The notes under the pieces are model-generated. The model saw only the letters and a program-made list of their open reading frames with translations, had not been told where the DNA came from and ran no database searches. This document shows, one piece after another, positions 33,525 to 42,331 of a DNA stretch of 64,000 nt (positions are counted from its first letter, which is position 1; the number at the start of each line of letters is the position of its first letter). The DNA is from Bacillus sp. 491mf (GTDB lineage Bacteria > Bacillota > Bacilli > Bacillales > Bacillaceae_G): contig NZ_FOLV01000009.1 of NCBI RefSeq assembly GCF_900112415.1, positions 1 to 64,000 on the forward strand, in the 5' to 3' direction. The position numbers were made by a program, and so were the translations under genes.

Positions 33525-33786
33525 TTTATATAAAGTACAAACAGTAAAGGGGTAAATATAAATAACGCTACTAAAATTGAAGATACAATAGAGAAGAAAA
33601 TAAGTTGAACTATCCACCACTTACCGCTCTTAGTGTTAAGTGGCGGGTAATTCAAGCTTTTGAGGTTAGAATGTCTAGTATAATAGAAGGAAAATATAAA
33701 AAAATTTTTCGTAACTACTCCGCCATACATTTCATTTTCAATTTTTCGGTATAAAAATTGTTGACATGAAGATATAAATTGCTGTC

Positions 33787-33873
33787 TTTCTTTGTTTTAA
33801 AACGTTGCACGTGGCAGAAACAGGCCTTGACCACTCCTATACATGGCCAGTCCCTCCCAGACCATATGAAAAA
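33787..33873 (-). repeat. Dispersed intergenic repeat, copy 4 (reverse orientation)
   Basis: Read on the minus strand it aligns block by block with copy 3: GGTCTGGGAGGGACTGGCCATG, then AGTGGTCAAGGCC and TTCTGCCACGTGCAA, then TTTAAAACAAAG. It is the only copy in this orientation. It underlies a spurious minus-strand frame. Confidence 0.65.
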
Positions 33874-33978
33874 ACGCTTTTTTTCTTTTTTATACAGAGT
33901 GACTGAGTAGTTACGATCTTTCTTGAATTGGAGTATTATAACCGAAGGAAATGACATGATATAAAGGAGGGGATAAAA

Positions 33979-34689
33979 CTGAATAAGTATAGTTTACTCT
34001 TATTCGATTTGGACGATACACTTCTTGATTCCACTTGGTTTAACGTCGGACTAATTAAAACTCTTGAAATGCATCCTATAACAAAAAACCTTGACGTATC
34101 TGTATTCCTTGAGAAAAAGTTGCAGATCCCTAAGTCTTTATTGGAGCGTTTTAAAAATCGAGAACTAACCCCAGTTGAATTTAGGAGAGCTAGGTGGAAG
34201 CATGCTTTTGCTCATTTTTATGTGTTACCTGATGTAGAAGTTATTGATGAGATTGATGCATTGTTTCTTAAAACTAGTATGTCTTGCATTGGTATAAATA
34301 ATTCAATTACAAGTTTATTAAATGAGTTAAAAACACATTATAACCTTGGAATAGTCAGCAATGGATTATATGATCCGCGATTAAAAATTTTCCAAATGGG
34401 ACTGTCGGAAGTATTCAGCAACGACACAATATTTCATGCGGAACAATTAGGTTATAGAAAGCCAGATTCAGAAATCTATTTAATGGCATTAGAACGATTT
34501 GGTAAAAAGCCAGGAGAAACTCTTTTTATTGGTGATTCTTGGACTCATGACGTAGTTGGACCAATAGAAGCTGGGATGGACGCCATTTGGGTTAATGCAA
34601 AGAACCTTTCAAAAACTACTGCACATATTCCGATTGCAATCGTATCAGATGTGACGGAAATAAGGGATATATTGCTAGGAAATAACTAA
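33979..34689 (+). CDS. HAD-family hydrolase (phosphatase) with apparent CTG start
   Basis: 236 residues if started at CTG 33979, which has GGAGGGG seven bases upstream. That start restores the full LLLFDLDDTLLDST motif I, which the next in-frame TTG at 34009 would cut. Motif II SNG, motif III (K in YRKPDSE) and motif IV GDSWTHDVVG are all present. It is a subfamily I HAD with a cap, probably a small-molecule phosphatase. No ATG, GTG or TTG fits the ribosome site; an A-to-C change in an old ATG is likely. Confidence 0.85.
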   Translation: MNKYSLLLFDLDDTLLDSTWFNVGLIKTLEMHPITKNLDVSVFLEKKLQIPKSLLERFKNRELTPVEFRRARWKHAFAHFYVLPDVEVIDEIDALFLKTSMSCIGINNSITSLLNELKTHYNLGIVSNGLYDPRLKIFQMGLSEVFSNDTIFHAEQLGYRKPDSEIYLMALERFGKKPGETLFIGDSWTHDVVGPIEAGMDAIWVNAKNLSKTTAHIPIAIVSDVTEIRDILLGNN

Positions 34690-34717
34690 ATTACTCATGT
34701 AAAAGGAAAATAGACAA

Positions 34718-34761
34718 AAAATAGAAAAAGCATGGTGTTTTTGCCATGCTTTTTCTATTTT
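34718..34761. terminator. Bidirectional terminator, 18-bp stem (duplicate of 16910-16958)
   Basis: AAAATAGAAAAAGCATGG (34718-34735) pairs with 34744-34761 around an 8-base loop. Its core matches the terminator beside the intact hydrolase gene, showing that the terminator was duplicated with the gene. Confidence 0.88.
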
Positions 34762-35476
34762 ACATGAACACTCCTGTGTATAAAATCTTAAACGATTTTA
34801 TTAAAGCGATTAGGAGCATCGTGATGAACTAAATGGCCAGCTTTAGGAACGATGGCTTTTTCAATAAAAGGAGAATTGTTGAAATGTGAAAATAAATTTT
34901 TTGTATCAAATTCAGCGTTTGCTCCGGCGATTAATAGAATAGGTATTTCTATCTCTTCTAATTGTTGAATTTGCTCAAAGGGATACCAGTTACTATGAAA
35001 ACTAATTTCAATGAGTGTTTTCCAATCATTTTTCATATGAAGTTTATTAAAATAATGTATCGTATCGGGTTCCTTTATTAATGATTGTGACCGTTGTACG
35101 TTCTCTTTGTTTAATGTCTCCCATTCCGCTGGTTTTTCTAACATAATACCAGCAAGAGTACAGGAAGAAATGTTTTATTGGTTAAGTTGTAATATATGAA
35201 CGGCAATAAGAGTACCTAAAGAGGTACCAACAATATGGTATGTTTCTAAATGGAGCTGCTCAGTTAATTCTAATATATCAAGCGCGCTTGTTGAAAATAA
35301 TTAGTGAAATCTTCAGCGTATGAATGACTGTGTCCTCTTAGATCGGGAACAATAATACGAAAACGCTTACTAAAATAATCAATTTGATTTTGAAAGCTTG
35401 TCTGTCCTGTTTCTAAGCCTAGATGCAAAAAAAGAACAGGCTCCCCGTTTCCATATCCTTCAAAGTGTAATTGCAT
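34755..35476 (-). pseudogene. Second alpha/beta hydrolase copy, inactivated
   Basis: It is the paralogue of the hydrolase at 16953-17672, clearly similar over the whole length at the protein level (MQLHFEGYGNGEPVLFLH against MQLYFEKYGNGDPIIFLH). Three lesions are visible: a frameshift near 35290 after FTNYF; a CAA-to-TAA nonsense where the intact copy has QLNQQN (near 35175); and another stop near the end (NKIV then TAA). The flanking promoter-like region and terminator are duplicated as well. Confidence 0.9.
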
Positions 35477-35603
35477 ATAACCACCTCTATTGTATAGAAT
35501 ATATATATTATAGTTTATTTTCTGATTTTTTGTCGAAGGGTGTTTGTAAGAAATTATATAGTTTATTTACATAATGATAGAAACATATGAAGGGGAATTA
35601 TAT

Positions 35604-36356
35604 TTGGAAATGAAAAAACAATACATAAAAGGAATACCATTTTGTAGTTTGGAGTACAAACAAGTAGCAACTATGTTAAAAGATTGGTTATCAAAAAAGA
35701 ACGAGAAACCAAGATTTATTGTGACTGCCAATCCTGAAATTGTGATGTCTGCGAAAGAGATATCAGCCGAATCTGTACACTTCAAAAATATTTTGTTATC
35801 AGCGGATTTAATTACAGCTGATGGAATCGGTGTTATACTCGGTTCCAAAATTTTAAATGGCCATTTGAAAGAGCGGGTTACAGGTGCTGATTTAACTTAT
35901 GACTTAATAGAATTTTGTAATCAAAACAGGTATCGCGTGTTTCTATTTGGGGCTGCTCCAGAAAATAATGAAAAAGCAATTGAAAATTTAAAAATAAACT
36001 ATCCACATGCTATTTTTCAAGGACAACACGGTTTTATAGGTAAGGAACAAATCGGAGAAGTTAAAAATCATATGAAACAGTTTCAACCACATTTGCTGCT
36101 AGTAGGTCTAGGTTCTCCTAAGCAAGAGATGTTTATCTATGATAATCTTCAAGAACTAAATGTACCATTGTCCATTGGTATTGGCGGGATGATTGACATT
36201 ATATCAGGAAATGTCAAAAGAGCACCAAAGATTATGAGAGATACGGGAACAGAATGGTTATATAGATTGGTAACACAGCCGAAGAGAATCAAACGGCAGC
36301 TTGTACTCCCGAAATTTTTGTTGTCAGTTATGGCGGATCGAGTTAGAAAACAATGA
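35604..36356 (+). CDS. WecG/TagA/CpsF-family glycosyltransferase
   Basis: 250 residues from TTG 35604, which AGGGGAA suits best; ATG 35610 or ATG 35574 are alternatives. FIVTANPEIVMSAKE, the catalytic-site region LITADGIGVILGSK and RVTGADL, and VGLGSPKQE are the family's motifs (GT26). It probably adds N-acetylmannosamine or a related sugar to a lipid-linked precursor at the membrane face. No other cell-wall polymer genes are nearby. Confidence 0.88.
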   Translation: MEMKKQYIKGIPFCSLEYKQVATMLKDWLSKKNEKPRFIVTANPEIVMSAKEISAESVHFKNILLSADLITADGIGVILGSKILNGHLKERVTGADLTYDLIEFCNQNRYRVFLFGAAPENNEKAIENLKINYPHAIFQGQHGFIGKEQIGEVKNHMKQFQPHLLLVGLGSPKQEMFIYDNLQELNVPLSIGIGGMIDIISGNVKRAPKIMRDTGTEWLYRLVTQPKRIKRQLVLPKFLLSVMADRVRKQ

Positions 36357-36412
36357 ATTAAAGACATTTGATCTCAAATTTACAACCACAATTTGAAAGG
36401 GATGTGACTATT

Positions 36413-36540
36413 ATGACGGATATCTTAACGTTATTAGCGTTATTTTTTATACTATATGAACTCATTAAGACAAAAAATGAGCTGAAATTTTTAGAAACGA
36501 TATGAAACGTATATTAGAAAAAGAAGATAAAGATATATAA
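36413..36540 (+). pseudogene. Small membrane peptide with a 3' frameshift
   Basis: AAAGGGATG precedes ATG 36413. The frame gives 30 residues with one hydrophobic helix (MTDILTLLALFFILYELIKT), ending in TGA at 36503. Moving one frame from the TTTTT tract near 36488-36492 gives FRNDMKRILEKEDKDI and TAA at 36538. A single-base change in the T-run is therefore likely, from an ancestral protein of 41 or so residues. The function is unknown. Confidence 0.5.
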
Positions 36541-36611
36541 TTTCACTTTTGTTGACGAATTTTATACAAACTGAAAATACTAACTAAATGTGGGGAAAGG
36601 AAGGTGTTGAA

Positions 36612-37490
36612 TTGGAAGATTATTATTGGGATGAAAAATTGGATTATTTAAAAAATACAAGAGATTTATATTATAATGATGACTATTTAGGGTTTTTGGT
36701 GAATTCAGTTTGGAAAATTTCTAAGCCTGTACATATCATTGACTTTGGTTGTGGGTATGGATATCTAGGGCTTAAGTTATTACCTCTGTTACCAAAATGC
36801 TCAAGATATACGGGTATTGATAAAGGCCAGAAATTGATTAATGATGCAAAAAAATTGTTTGAAACTCTTCCTTACGAAGCTGAATTCATAGTGGCTGATG
36901 TTACTGAAATTGAATTAGAAAGTAAATATGATATAGCAGTTTGCCATGCTTTTCTACTGCATATGACTGATCCAATAAAAATGTTGCAGAAAATGATACA
37001 TTCAGTTGTTAATGAAGGGAATATTATATGTTTTGAACCACATTGGATTTCTAATATGTCTTCATATAATCTTAGTGAATACGATCAATCAGAAATTATG
37101 CAGCTTGGCTTTCTTCAGAAACTGTTTGAAGAAGATACAAAACGCAATGGAAAAGATGGGAACATCGGGATTAAATTACCAACATACTTAAGTGAATTAG
37201 GTGTGGAAAATATTGATTGCCGAGTTAGCGATAAAGTTAATTTTCTAGACTCTAACGCAAGCCAACCAGATAAACAGAGATTATATGATTCTCTCAAAGA
37301 AGAAGGACTAGGTATAGCTCCGGCTGAAAAAGACGAATTTATTGAACGTTTAATAAATCGAGGGGCCACATTTAATGAGGCAAATGAACAATATAAAGCG
37401 GAATTACGGTTTTCTAAGGTATTTAACATTAATTCGTCTTTAAATTATGCTCCAAGTATGAAAATTACTTTTGGGGTTGTAAAAACATGA
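36612..37490 (+). CDS. Class I SAM-dependent methyltransferase
   Basis: 292 residues from TTG 36612, because AAGGAAGG lies seven bases upstream; the ATG at 36588 has no site. VHIIDFGCGYGYLGLKLLPLL is motif I, and GIDKGQKLI and FIVADVTEI follow as motifs II and III. The C-terminal 130 residues have no known motif and may bind the substrate. The substrate is unknown. Confidence 0.88.
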   Translation: MEDYYWDEKLDYLKNTRDLYYNDDYLGFLVNSVWKISKPVHIIDFGCGYGYLGLKLLPLLPKCSRYTGIDKGQKLINDAKKLFETLPYEAEFIVADVTEIELESKYDIAVCHAFLLHMTDPIKMLQKMIHSVVNEGNIICFEPHWISNMSSYNLSEYDQSEIMQLGFLQKLFEEDTKRNGKDGNIGIKLPTYLSELGVENIDCRVSDKVNFLDSNASQPDKQRLYDSLKEEGLGIAPAEKDEFIERLINRGATFNEANEQYKAELRFSKVFNINSSLNYAPSMKITFGVVKT

Positions 37491-37550
37491 GGTAGATAGT
37501 TTATTTACTGCTGATAAGTGTACACCATGTAAAGAAAGAAGGAACCTAAT

Positions 37551-38006
37551 TTGAGTTCAATAAATATGACTTCTATTGGTGAAGTAGCATCAATTATTGA
37601 TGAAAAGGTATATGAACGGTGGGGAGAAGTTGTTTCAACAATCATAATTCATCCAGAATATAAAGATGGACTAGTTGGATTAGAAGATTATTCACATGCG
37701 ATCGTTATTTTTTATATGGATCAATTTAAGGAAAAAACGCAGTCTTGGATTAGAAAACCAAGAGGAATAGAAGCTTTAGATGAAAAGGGCTGTTTTGCAC
37801 AAAGAACAAAGTATCGCCCGAATCCTATCGGGATTTCTACCGTTGAGATCGTATCAATTGACGATAATGTAATGATTGTAAAAGGATTAGATGCTAATAA
37901 TAAGACGCCAGTTCTAGACATTAAGCCATATGTATCAGAGTTTGACTCAAGAGAAGATACTTTTTCGCCAATATGGATGAAGGAATTAATGAAAGATTAT
38001 TTCTGA
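37551..38006 (+). CDS. trmO: tRNA (N6-threonylcarbamoyladenosine-N6)-methyltransferase TrmO
   Basis: 151 residues from TTG 37551, with AAGAAGGAA upstream. The sequence GLVGLEDYSHAIVIFYMDQ and FAQRTKYRPNPIGISTVEI are the two signatures of the TsaA/TrmO (YaeB) family, which methylates t6A at position 37 of tRNAThr using SAM and has a beta-barrel fold. The N-terminal half contributes the SAM pocket. Some TsaA family members in Firmicutes may act on other substrates. Confidence 0.85.
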   Translation: MSSINMTSIGEVASIIDEKVYERWGEVVSTIIIHPEYKDGLVGLEDYSHAIVIFYMDQFKEKTQSWIRKPRGIEALDEKGCFAQRTKYRPNPIGISTVEIVSIDDNVMIVKGLDANNKTPVLDIKPYVSEFDSREDTFSPIWMKELMKDYF

Positions 38007-38082
38007 TTTACTTGATTATCATGAAAGTAGTTTGCGCTAATAAGTAGAGTTGAAAAATAAAGTATAAAGAAGGTGTATTCGT

Positions 38083-38607
38083 ATGTTTTTTCTTCAAATG
38101 TCAGGTTTTCCAGGTTCGGGTAAGTCTACTTTGTCTAGGGAAATAGCAAAAATAACAGGTGCAATTATCATAGACCATGATATTGTGAAAACGGCACTAT
38201 TAGAATCTTTTGGAGTAGATGATATCGATCCAAGCGTTGCTGGTAAAATTTCGTATGATATTGAGTGGGCGTTAATAGATTTTCACCTGTCGCAAGGGCA
38301 TGATGTGATACTTGATAGTCCTTGTTTGTATGTAGAAATGGTGGAGAAGGGGACAGCTTTGTCTAAGAAACATCATGCAAAATACAAATATGTTGAATGT
38401 TATTTGAATGATATGCGGGAAATTAATTATCGATTAAAAAATCGTGAGCGGATGATTACTCAAATTCAGCAGGTAGGATCTGAAACGTTATTTAAGAACT
38501 GGGTTGAAAATAGTAAAAAACCATCTGATTATCATTATTTGGTTGTTGATTCTGGACAATCTTTAGATTCTTATTTAAATGAAGTGATTACATATATTAA
38601 TAGTTAA
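38083..38607 (+). CDS. P-loop kinase (AAA/ZETA-like small-molecule kinase)
   Basis: 174 residues. MSGFPGSGKST is Walker A, and IIDHDIVKTALL and GHDVILDSPC supply the phosphate-acceptor side and Walker B. The lid contains RLKNRERM. It looks like a small-molecule or antibiotic-type kinase; no substrate can be named. AAGAAGG precedes the ATG. The gene is monocistronic. Confidence 0.85.
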   Translation: MFFLQMSGFPGSGKSTLSREIAKITGAIIIDHDIVKTALLESFGVDDIDPSVAGKISYDIEWALIDFHLSQGHDVILDSPCLYVEMVEKGTALSKKHHAKYKYVECYLNDMREINYRLKNRERMITQIQQVGSETLFKNWVENSKKPSDYHYLVVDSGQSLDSYLNEVITYINS

Positions 38608-38633
38608 AAATATATACATACAAATAAAAAATC

Positions 38634-38735
38634 GACATAAAAACCCTCTTTCTTTTTAGGCTGGCAAGAGCATCTGGCCATGCATAGAAGCGGTCAGAAC
38701 CTTCTTCTGCCACATGCAAGGTTTAAAACAAAGAT
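38634..38735 (+). repeat. Dispersed intergenic repeat, copy 3 (longest)
   Basis: Contains ACCCTCTTTCTTTTTAGG, CTGGCAAGAGCATCTGGCCATG, AGCGGTCAGAACC, TTCTGCCACATGCAAGG and TTTAAAACAAAG in that order. It aligns with copies at 12545, 20581 and 33787 (minus). It is the fullest copy and defines the family. It lies after the kinase gene. Confidence 0.65.
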
Positions 38736-38864
38736 GTACGAAGTGTTTCTGGCCTAAATGGAGAGTGGTCATATATCCGAATGGTTATTTTAATGAAATT
38801 AGATAGGTAATATAGATACACCTAATTTTCATTAAGCTACAAATTTAATAAAGAGGTGATTGTC

Positions 38865-39374
38865 TTGAATATTGATGTGAAAATTGAACAATTATTTTTA
38901 ATTGAAGAACATCTTAATGAGCTTTCAGAACTTTTAATAAAGGTTGTAGAAGATGGGGCTTCGATTGGATTCTTACCACCAATGAAAAAAGTAGATGCAG
39001 AGAAGTACTGGGAAACCGTTCTTAGCCCTGAAGTGATTTTATTTGTTGCTAAATTAAACAATCAAATTGTTGGAAGTGTACAGTTACATTTATCGACGAA
39101 GCAAAATGGAAGTCATAGAGCTGAAATCGCAAAGTTAATGACACACCCCAATTATCGACGTAATGGTATCGGTCGTTTACTTATGCAAAGGGCTGAAGAA
39201 GTAGCAAAGCAGAAGGATAGGTCATTATTAGTTCTTGATACAAGAGAAGGAGACCCTTCCAATAAACTATATACTTCATTAGATTATATTCGAGCTGGGC
39301 AGATTCCTAATTATGCGAAATCTGAGAACGGTGAATTAGCTGCTACGATCTTTTACTATAAAAATATCAATTAG
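38865..39374 (+). CDS. GNAT-family N-acetyltransferase
   Basis: 169 residues from TTG 38865, behind AGAGGTGAT; the GTG at 38856 overlaps that site. IAKLMTHPNYRRNGIGRLLMQRAEEVA is motif A with the R-x-x-G-x-G acetyl-CoA loop, and NKLYTSLDYIRAGQIPNYA is motif B. It resembles the acetyltransferases that act on small amines or antibiotics. The gene ends at a clear terminator. Confidence 0.9.
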   Translation: MNIDVKIEQLFLIEEHLNELSELLIKVVEDGASIGFLPPMKKVDAEKYWETVLSPEVILFVAKLNNQIVGSVQLHLSTKQNGSHRAEIAKLMTHPNYRRNGIGRLLMQRAEEVAKQKDRSLLVLDTREGDPSNKLYTSLDYIRAGQIPNYAKSENGELAATIFYYKNIN

Positions 39375-39463
39375 TCTTCTTGAACTAATAGGTGCTTTAG
39401 TGGAATATGGAGCATTAAAATGATTACAATTTTTTATAAAAAACAGCTCTTAAAAATAAAAGT

Positions 39464-39504
39464 AAGCTATCGTTTTGATCAATCTTCATTCAAAACGATA
39501 GCTT
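39464..39504. terminator. 15-bp stem bidirectional terminator
   Basis: AAGCTATCGTTTTGA (39464-39478) pairs with TCAAAACGATAGCTT (39490-39504) followed by TTTT. It ends the GNAT transcript; the convergent thrZ gene ends about 95 bases further. Confidence 0.88.
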
Positions 39505-39598
39505 TTTATATGCAGTGAAATTAATAGTTTAGAGTGATTTTTAATCAACCTTTATTCTAAACCTACAGTTTTGTGGCTTTCTTACGTTTTCTTTTCTG

Positions 39599-41521
39599 TT
39601 ATAAACTTCTATTTTGAATTTCCTGCTGAATGTTAGCGAAGAATTCGTTAAATTGTACAGCTATAGATTGTTGTTCTCCGTATTTTCGAATGTTTACTTC
39701 GTTTCGCTCAGCTTCTTGATCACCAACGACAAGGACATATGGGATTTTTTGAACTTGTGCTTCTCGCATTTTATAACCAAGTTTCTCATTGCGAAGATCG
39801 AGGTCTATGCGTACACCAGCATTTTTTAACTTTTCTTCTATTTCTCTTGCATATTGCTCATGTACTTCAACAGATACAGGTATAATTTTTGCTTGTACGG
39901 GAGCTAACCATGTTGGGAAGGCCCCGGCAAAATGTTCGATTAAGATACCGAAGAATCGATCGATTGAACCAAATACAGCACGGTGAATAACAACAGGACG
40001 TTGTTTTTCATTTTTTTCATTAATGTAACTTAAGTTGAATTTCTCGGGCATTTGGAAATCGAGCTGTACAGTTGCACATTGATGACTTCTATTTAAGGCG
40101 TCTTTAATATGGAAGTCGATTTTCGGGCCGTAAAATGCTCCGTCACCTTCATTGATTTTATAGCGGAAATTTAGTTCTTCTAGTACATTTTGCAGCGCGC
40201 CTTCCGCCTTGTTCCATAACTCGTCGTCTCCCATTGAATTTTCCGGCCTTGTAGAGAGCTCAACTTCATATTCAAAACCGAATATACGATATACATAATC
40301 GATTAAATCAATTACTTCTTTTATTTCATTTTCAATTTGTTCAGGTGTTACAAAAATATGAGCATCATCTTGACAGAATGTACGAACTCTAAGAAGTCCG
40401 TTTAGAGCACCGCTAAATTCATGGCGATGAACTTGCCCAAATTCAGCAATTCGAACCGGTAAATCACGATAAGAGTGCAGCTTATTTCTAAACATCAGCA
40501 TGTGGCCAGGGCAGTTCATTGGCTTTAATGCAAATTTCCCATGATCAACTTCTGTGAAATACATATTTTCTTTATAATGATCCCAATGACCGGAGTTTTC
40601 CCATAGTTTTTGATTCATGATTAAAGGAGTGCGTACTTCTTGATAATTACGCTTTTGTTGAATCCCCCTTAGAAAAGCTTCCATTTCATTTCGGATAATT
40701 TGTCCCTTTGGTAAATAAAATGGCATTCCTGGTGCTTCTTCAGAGAACATAAATAATTCTAATTCATTGCCTAATTTACGATGATTGCGCTTTGCGGCTT
40801 CTTCTAAAAAGATAACATACTCATCTAGTTCCTTTTTAGAAGGGAAGGCAACCCCATATATTCTTTGAAGAACTAGGTTATTACTGTCACCGCGCCAATA
40901 TGCTCCTGAAACATTTGTTAATTTAAAAGCTTTCATAAAGCCAGTAGACGGTAAATGTGGTCCGCGGCATAAGTCTAAAAATTCACCTTGTTTGTAAAGA
41001 GTTATGTTTTGATCAGCAGGGATATCTTCTAATAGCTCTAGTTTTAGATGATCGCCGAGCTCTTCAAATATTTGCTTTGCTTCATCGCGGTTAACTTCGA
41101 TTCGTTGAATTTCCAAATTTTCATCAATAATGTTTTGCATTTCTTGTTCAATTTGAACTAATTCTTCAACTGCAATACTATTCGGAAGATCCATATCATA
41201 ATAAAATCCATTTTCAATAACAGGACCAACACCTAAATTAATGTGACCGTGTATTCTTTTAACTGCTTGCGCTAATATGTGTGCTGCTGAATGACGCATT
41301 ACATCTAAGCCTTCTTTTGATTCTACAGTTAAAATTTCAATTTCTGCATCTTCTTGTATGCCTCTACGTAAATCAAATAATTGCTGATTCACTTTTCCAG
41401 CAATAGCTTTCTTTTTTAACCCAGGACTAATCGATTCGGCAATTACCTCTAATGTAGTTCCTTTTATATACTCCTGTTCACGACCATCTGGAAAACGAAT
41501 TTGAATCATTTTGTTACTCAT
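39599..41521 (-). CDS. thrZ: Threonyl-tRNA synthetase, second/inducible type
   Basis: 640 residues from ATG 41521, with GGAGTG eight bases upstream; the GTG at 41530 overlaps it. Domains: TGS (about 1-62), editing domain with HSAAHIL, class II core with MNCPGHM, RTFCQDDAHIF and IHRAVFGSIDRF, and a C-terminal anticodon domain. The zinc ligands are Cys and His of those motifs. It is preceded by two T-box leaders, so it is the inducible Bacillus paralogue, thrZ-like, rather than the housekeeping thrS. It charges tRNAThr. Confidence 0.93.
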   Translation of the reverse strand: MSNKMIQIRFPDGREQEYIKGTTLEVIAESISPGLKKKAIAGKVNQQLFDLRRGIQEDAEIEILTVESKEGLDVMRHSAAHILAQAVKRIHGHINLGVGPVIENGFYYDMDLPNSIAVEELVQIEQEMQNIIDENLEIQRIEVNRDEAKQIFEELGDHLKLELLEDIPADQNITLYKQGEFLDLCRGPHLPSTGFMKAFKLTNVSGAYWRGDSNNLVLQRIYGVAFPSKKELDEYVIFLEEAAKRNHRKLGNELELFMFSEEAPGMPFYLPKGQIIRNEMEAFLRGIQQKRNYQEVRTPLIMNQKLWENSGHWDHYKENMYFTEVDHGKFALKPMNCPGHMLMFRNKLHSYRDLPVRIAEFGQVHRHEFSGALNGLLRVRTFCQDDAHIFVTPEQIENEIKEVIDLIDYVYRIFGFEYEVELSTRPENSMGDDELWNKAEGALQNVLEELNFRYKINEGDGAFYGPKIDFHIKDALNRSHQCATVQLDFQMPEKFNLSYINEKNEKQRPVVIHRAVFGSIDRFFGILIEHFAGAFPTWLAPVQAKIIPVSVEVHEQYAREIEEKLKNAGVRIDLDLRNEKLGYKMREAQVQKIPYVLVVGDQEAERNEVNIRKYGEQQSIAVQFNEFFANIQQEIQNRSL

Positions 41522-41544
41522 TACTATCACTCCATTTCATAATA

Positions 41545-41797
41545 TAAAAAAACGCACTCATCCCTAAAACAGGGACGAGTGCGTTAAAACCCGTGGTTCC
41601 ACCCAGATTCCCATCGCAGTTAAAAAAGTGACGATGGCTCCGTTCGCTGTAACGTAGCGTCTACGGTATTGGATACTCTGTTTCCCCAATACAGCTCCAA
41701 GGTGGTAAGTATATTCTTCTGCGTTAGGAAGATCTCAGCAATTCTTCCTTCTCTGTAAAACCGTAAGAATACCTCATGTCCTTTTCATAGCTAATTG
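41545..41797 (-). promoter_or_regulatory. T-box riboswitch, proximal to thrZ
   Basis: On the minus strand the T-box core GGGTGGAACCACGGGTT (about 41588-41607) precedes a terminator helix AACGCACTC..GAGTGCGTT (41551-41585) with a T-run. Upstream is the stem-I region with the GGAAGAATTGCTGAGATCTTCC hairpin, and a candidate specifier ACC (in CTTACCACC), a threonine codon. Uncharged tRNAThr would favour the antiterminator. It is highly similar to the second leader further upstream. Confidence 0.93.
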
Positions 41798-41816
41798 TTA
41801 TATGGAATTGAGAAAA

Positions 41817-42080
41817 ATAAAAAACGCACTCATCCCTAAAACAGGGACGAGCGCGTTAAAACCCGTGGTTCCACCCAGATTCCCATCGTACTTTAACAAG
41901 CGTCGATGGCTCCGTTCACTGTAACGTAGCGTCTACGGTATTGGATACTATAATTCCCCAATACAGCTCCAAGGTGGTAAGTATATTCTCCTGCGTTTAG
42001 GAAGATCTCAGCAATTCTTCCTTCTCTGTAAAACCGTAAAGAATATCTCGTGTCCTTTTCGTTGCTTTTTTATAGCATTA
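41817..42080 (-). promoter_or_regulatory. T-box riboswitch, distal tandem copy
   Basis: Same organisation as the proximal copy: T-box core at about 41860-41877, terminator arms 41823-41837 and 41843-41857, identical specifier candidate and stem-I hairpin. Sequence similarity between the two is very high across their length, with changes such as GTGCG to GCGCG in the terminator arm. Two terminators in series give a steeper response to threonine starvation. B. subtilis thrZ has three. Confidence 0.92.
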
Positions 42081-42094
42081 GTATGTTGATTCAT

Positions 42095-42123
42095 AATATA
42101 CAGTATATAAATTATTTTTGCAA
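42095..42123 (-). promoter_or_regulatory. Promoter of the thrZ leader
   Basis: TTGCAA (42118-42123) and TATATT (42095-42100) on the minus strand are separated by 17 bases, just before the distal T-box. This is a fair SigA promoter and the only one evident upstream of the tandem leader. Confidence 0.65.
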
Positions 42124-42331
42124 ATCTTTTTTTGGAATAAATTGCGAATTTTTTTAGGGATTTCGTTTTTGATTAGGGTTTGCAGCGTGAATCTTTTTTA
42201 CAAGTAGTATATGTAAAAAGAAAACTTATTTTACAAAAAGTTTCAAAAACCAAACAGTAAATATATAAATTCTGATATACTACTAATAAATGTCAGAAAA
42301 CACAGAAAATAATAAACAGAGGGGGAAGAGT

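Noticed and set aside
33482-33730. Minus-strand frame with a hydrophobic helix
   Set aside because: No start or ribosome site and it runs through the lipoprotein gene's terminator; kept only as a remark.
33715-33957. 80-residue minus-strand frame
   Set aside because: It is a translation of repeat copy 4 and flanks, without ribosome site.
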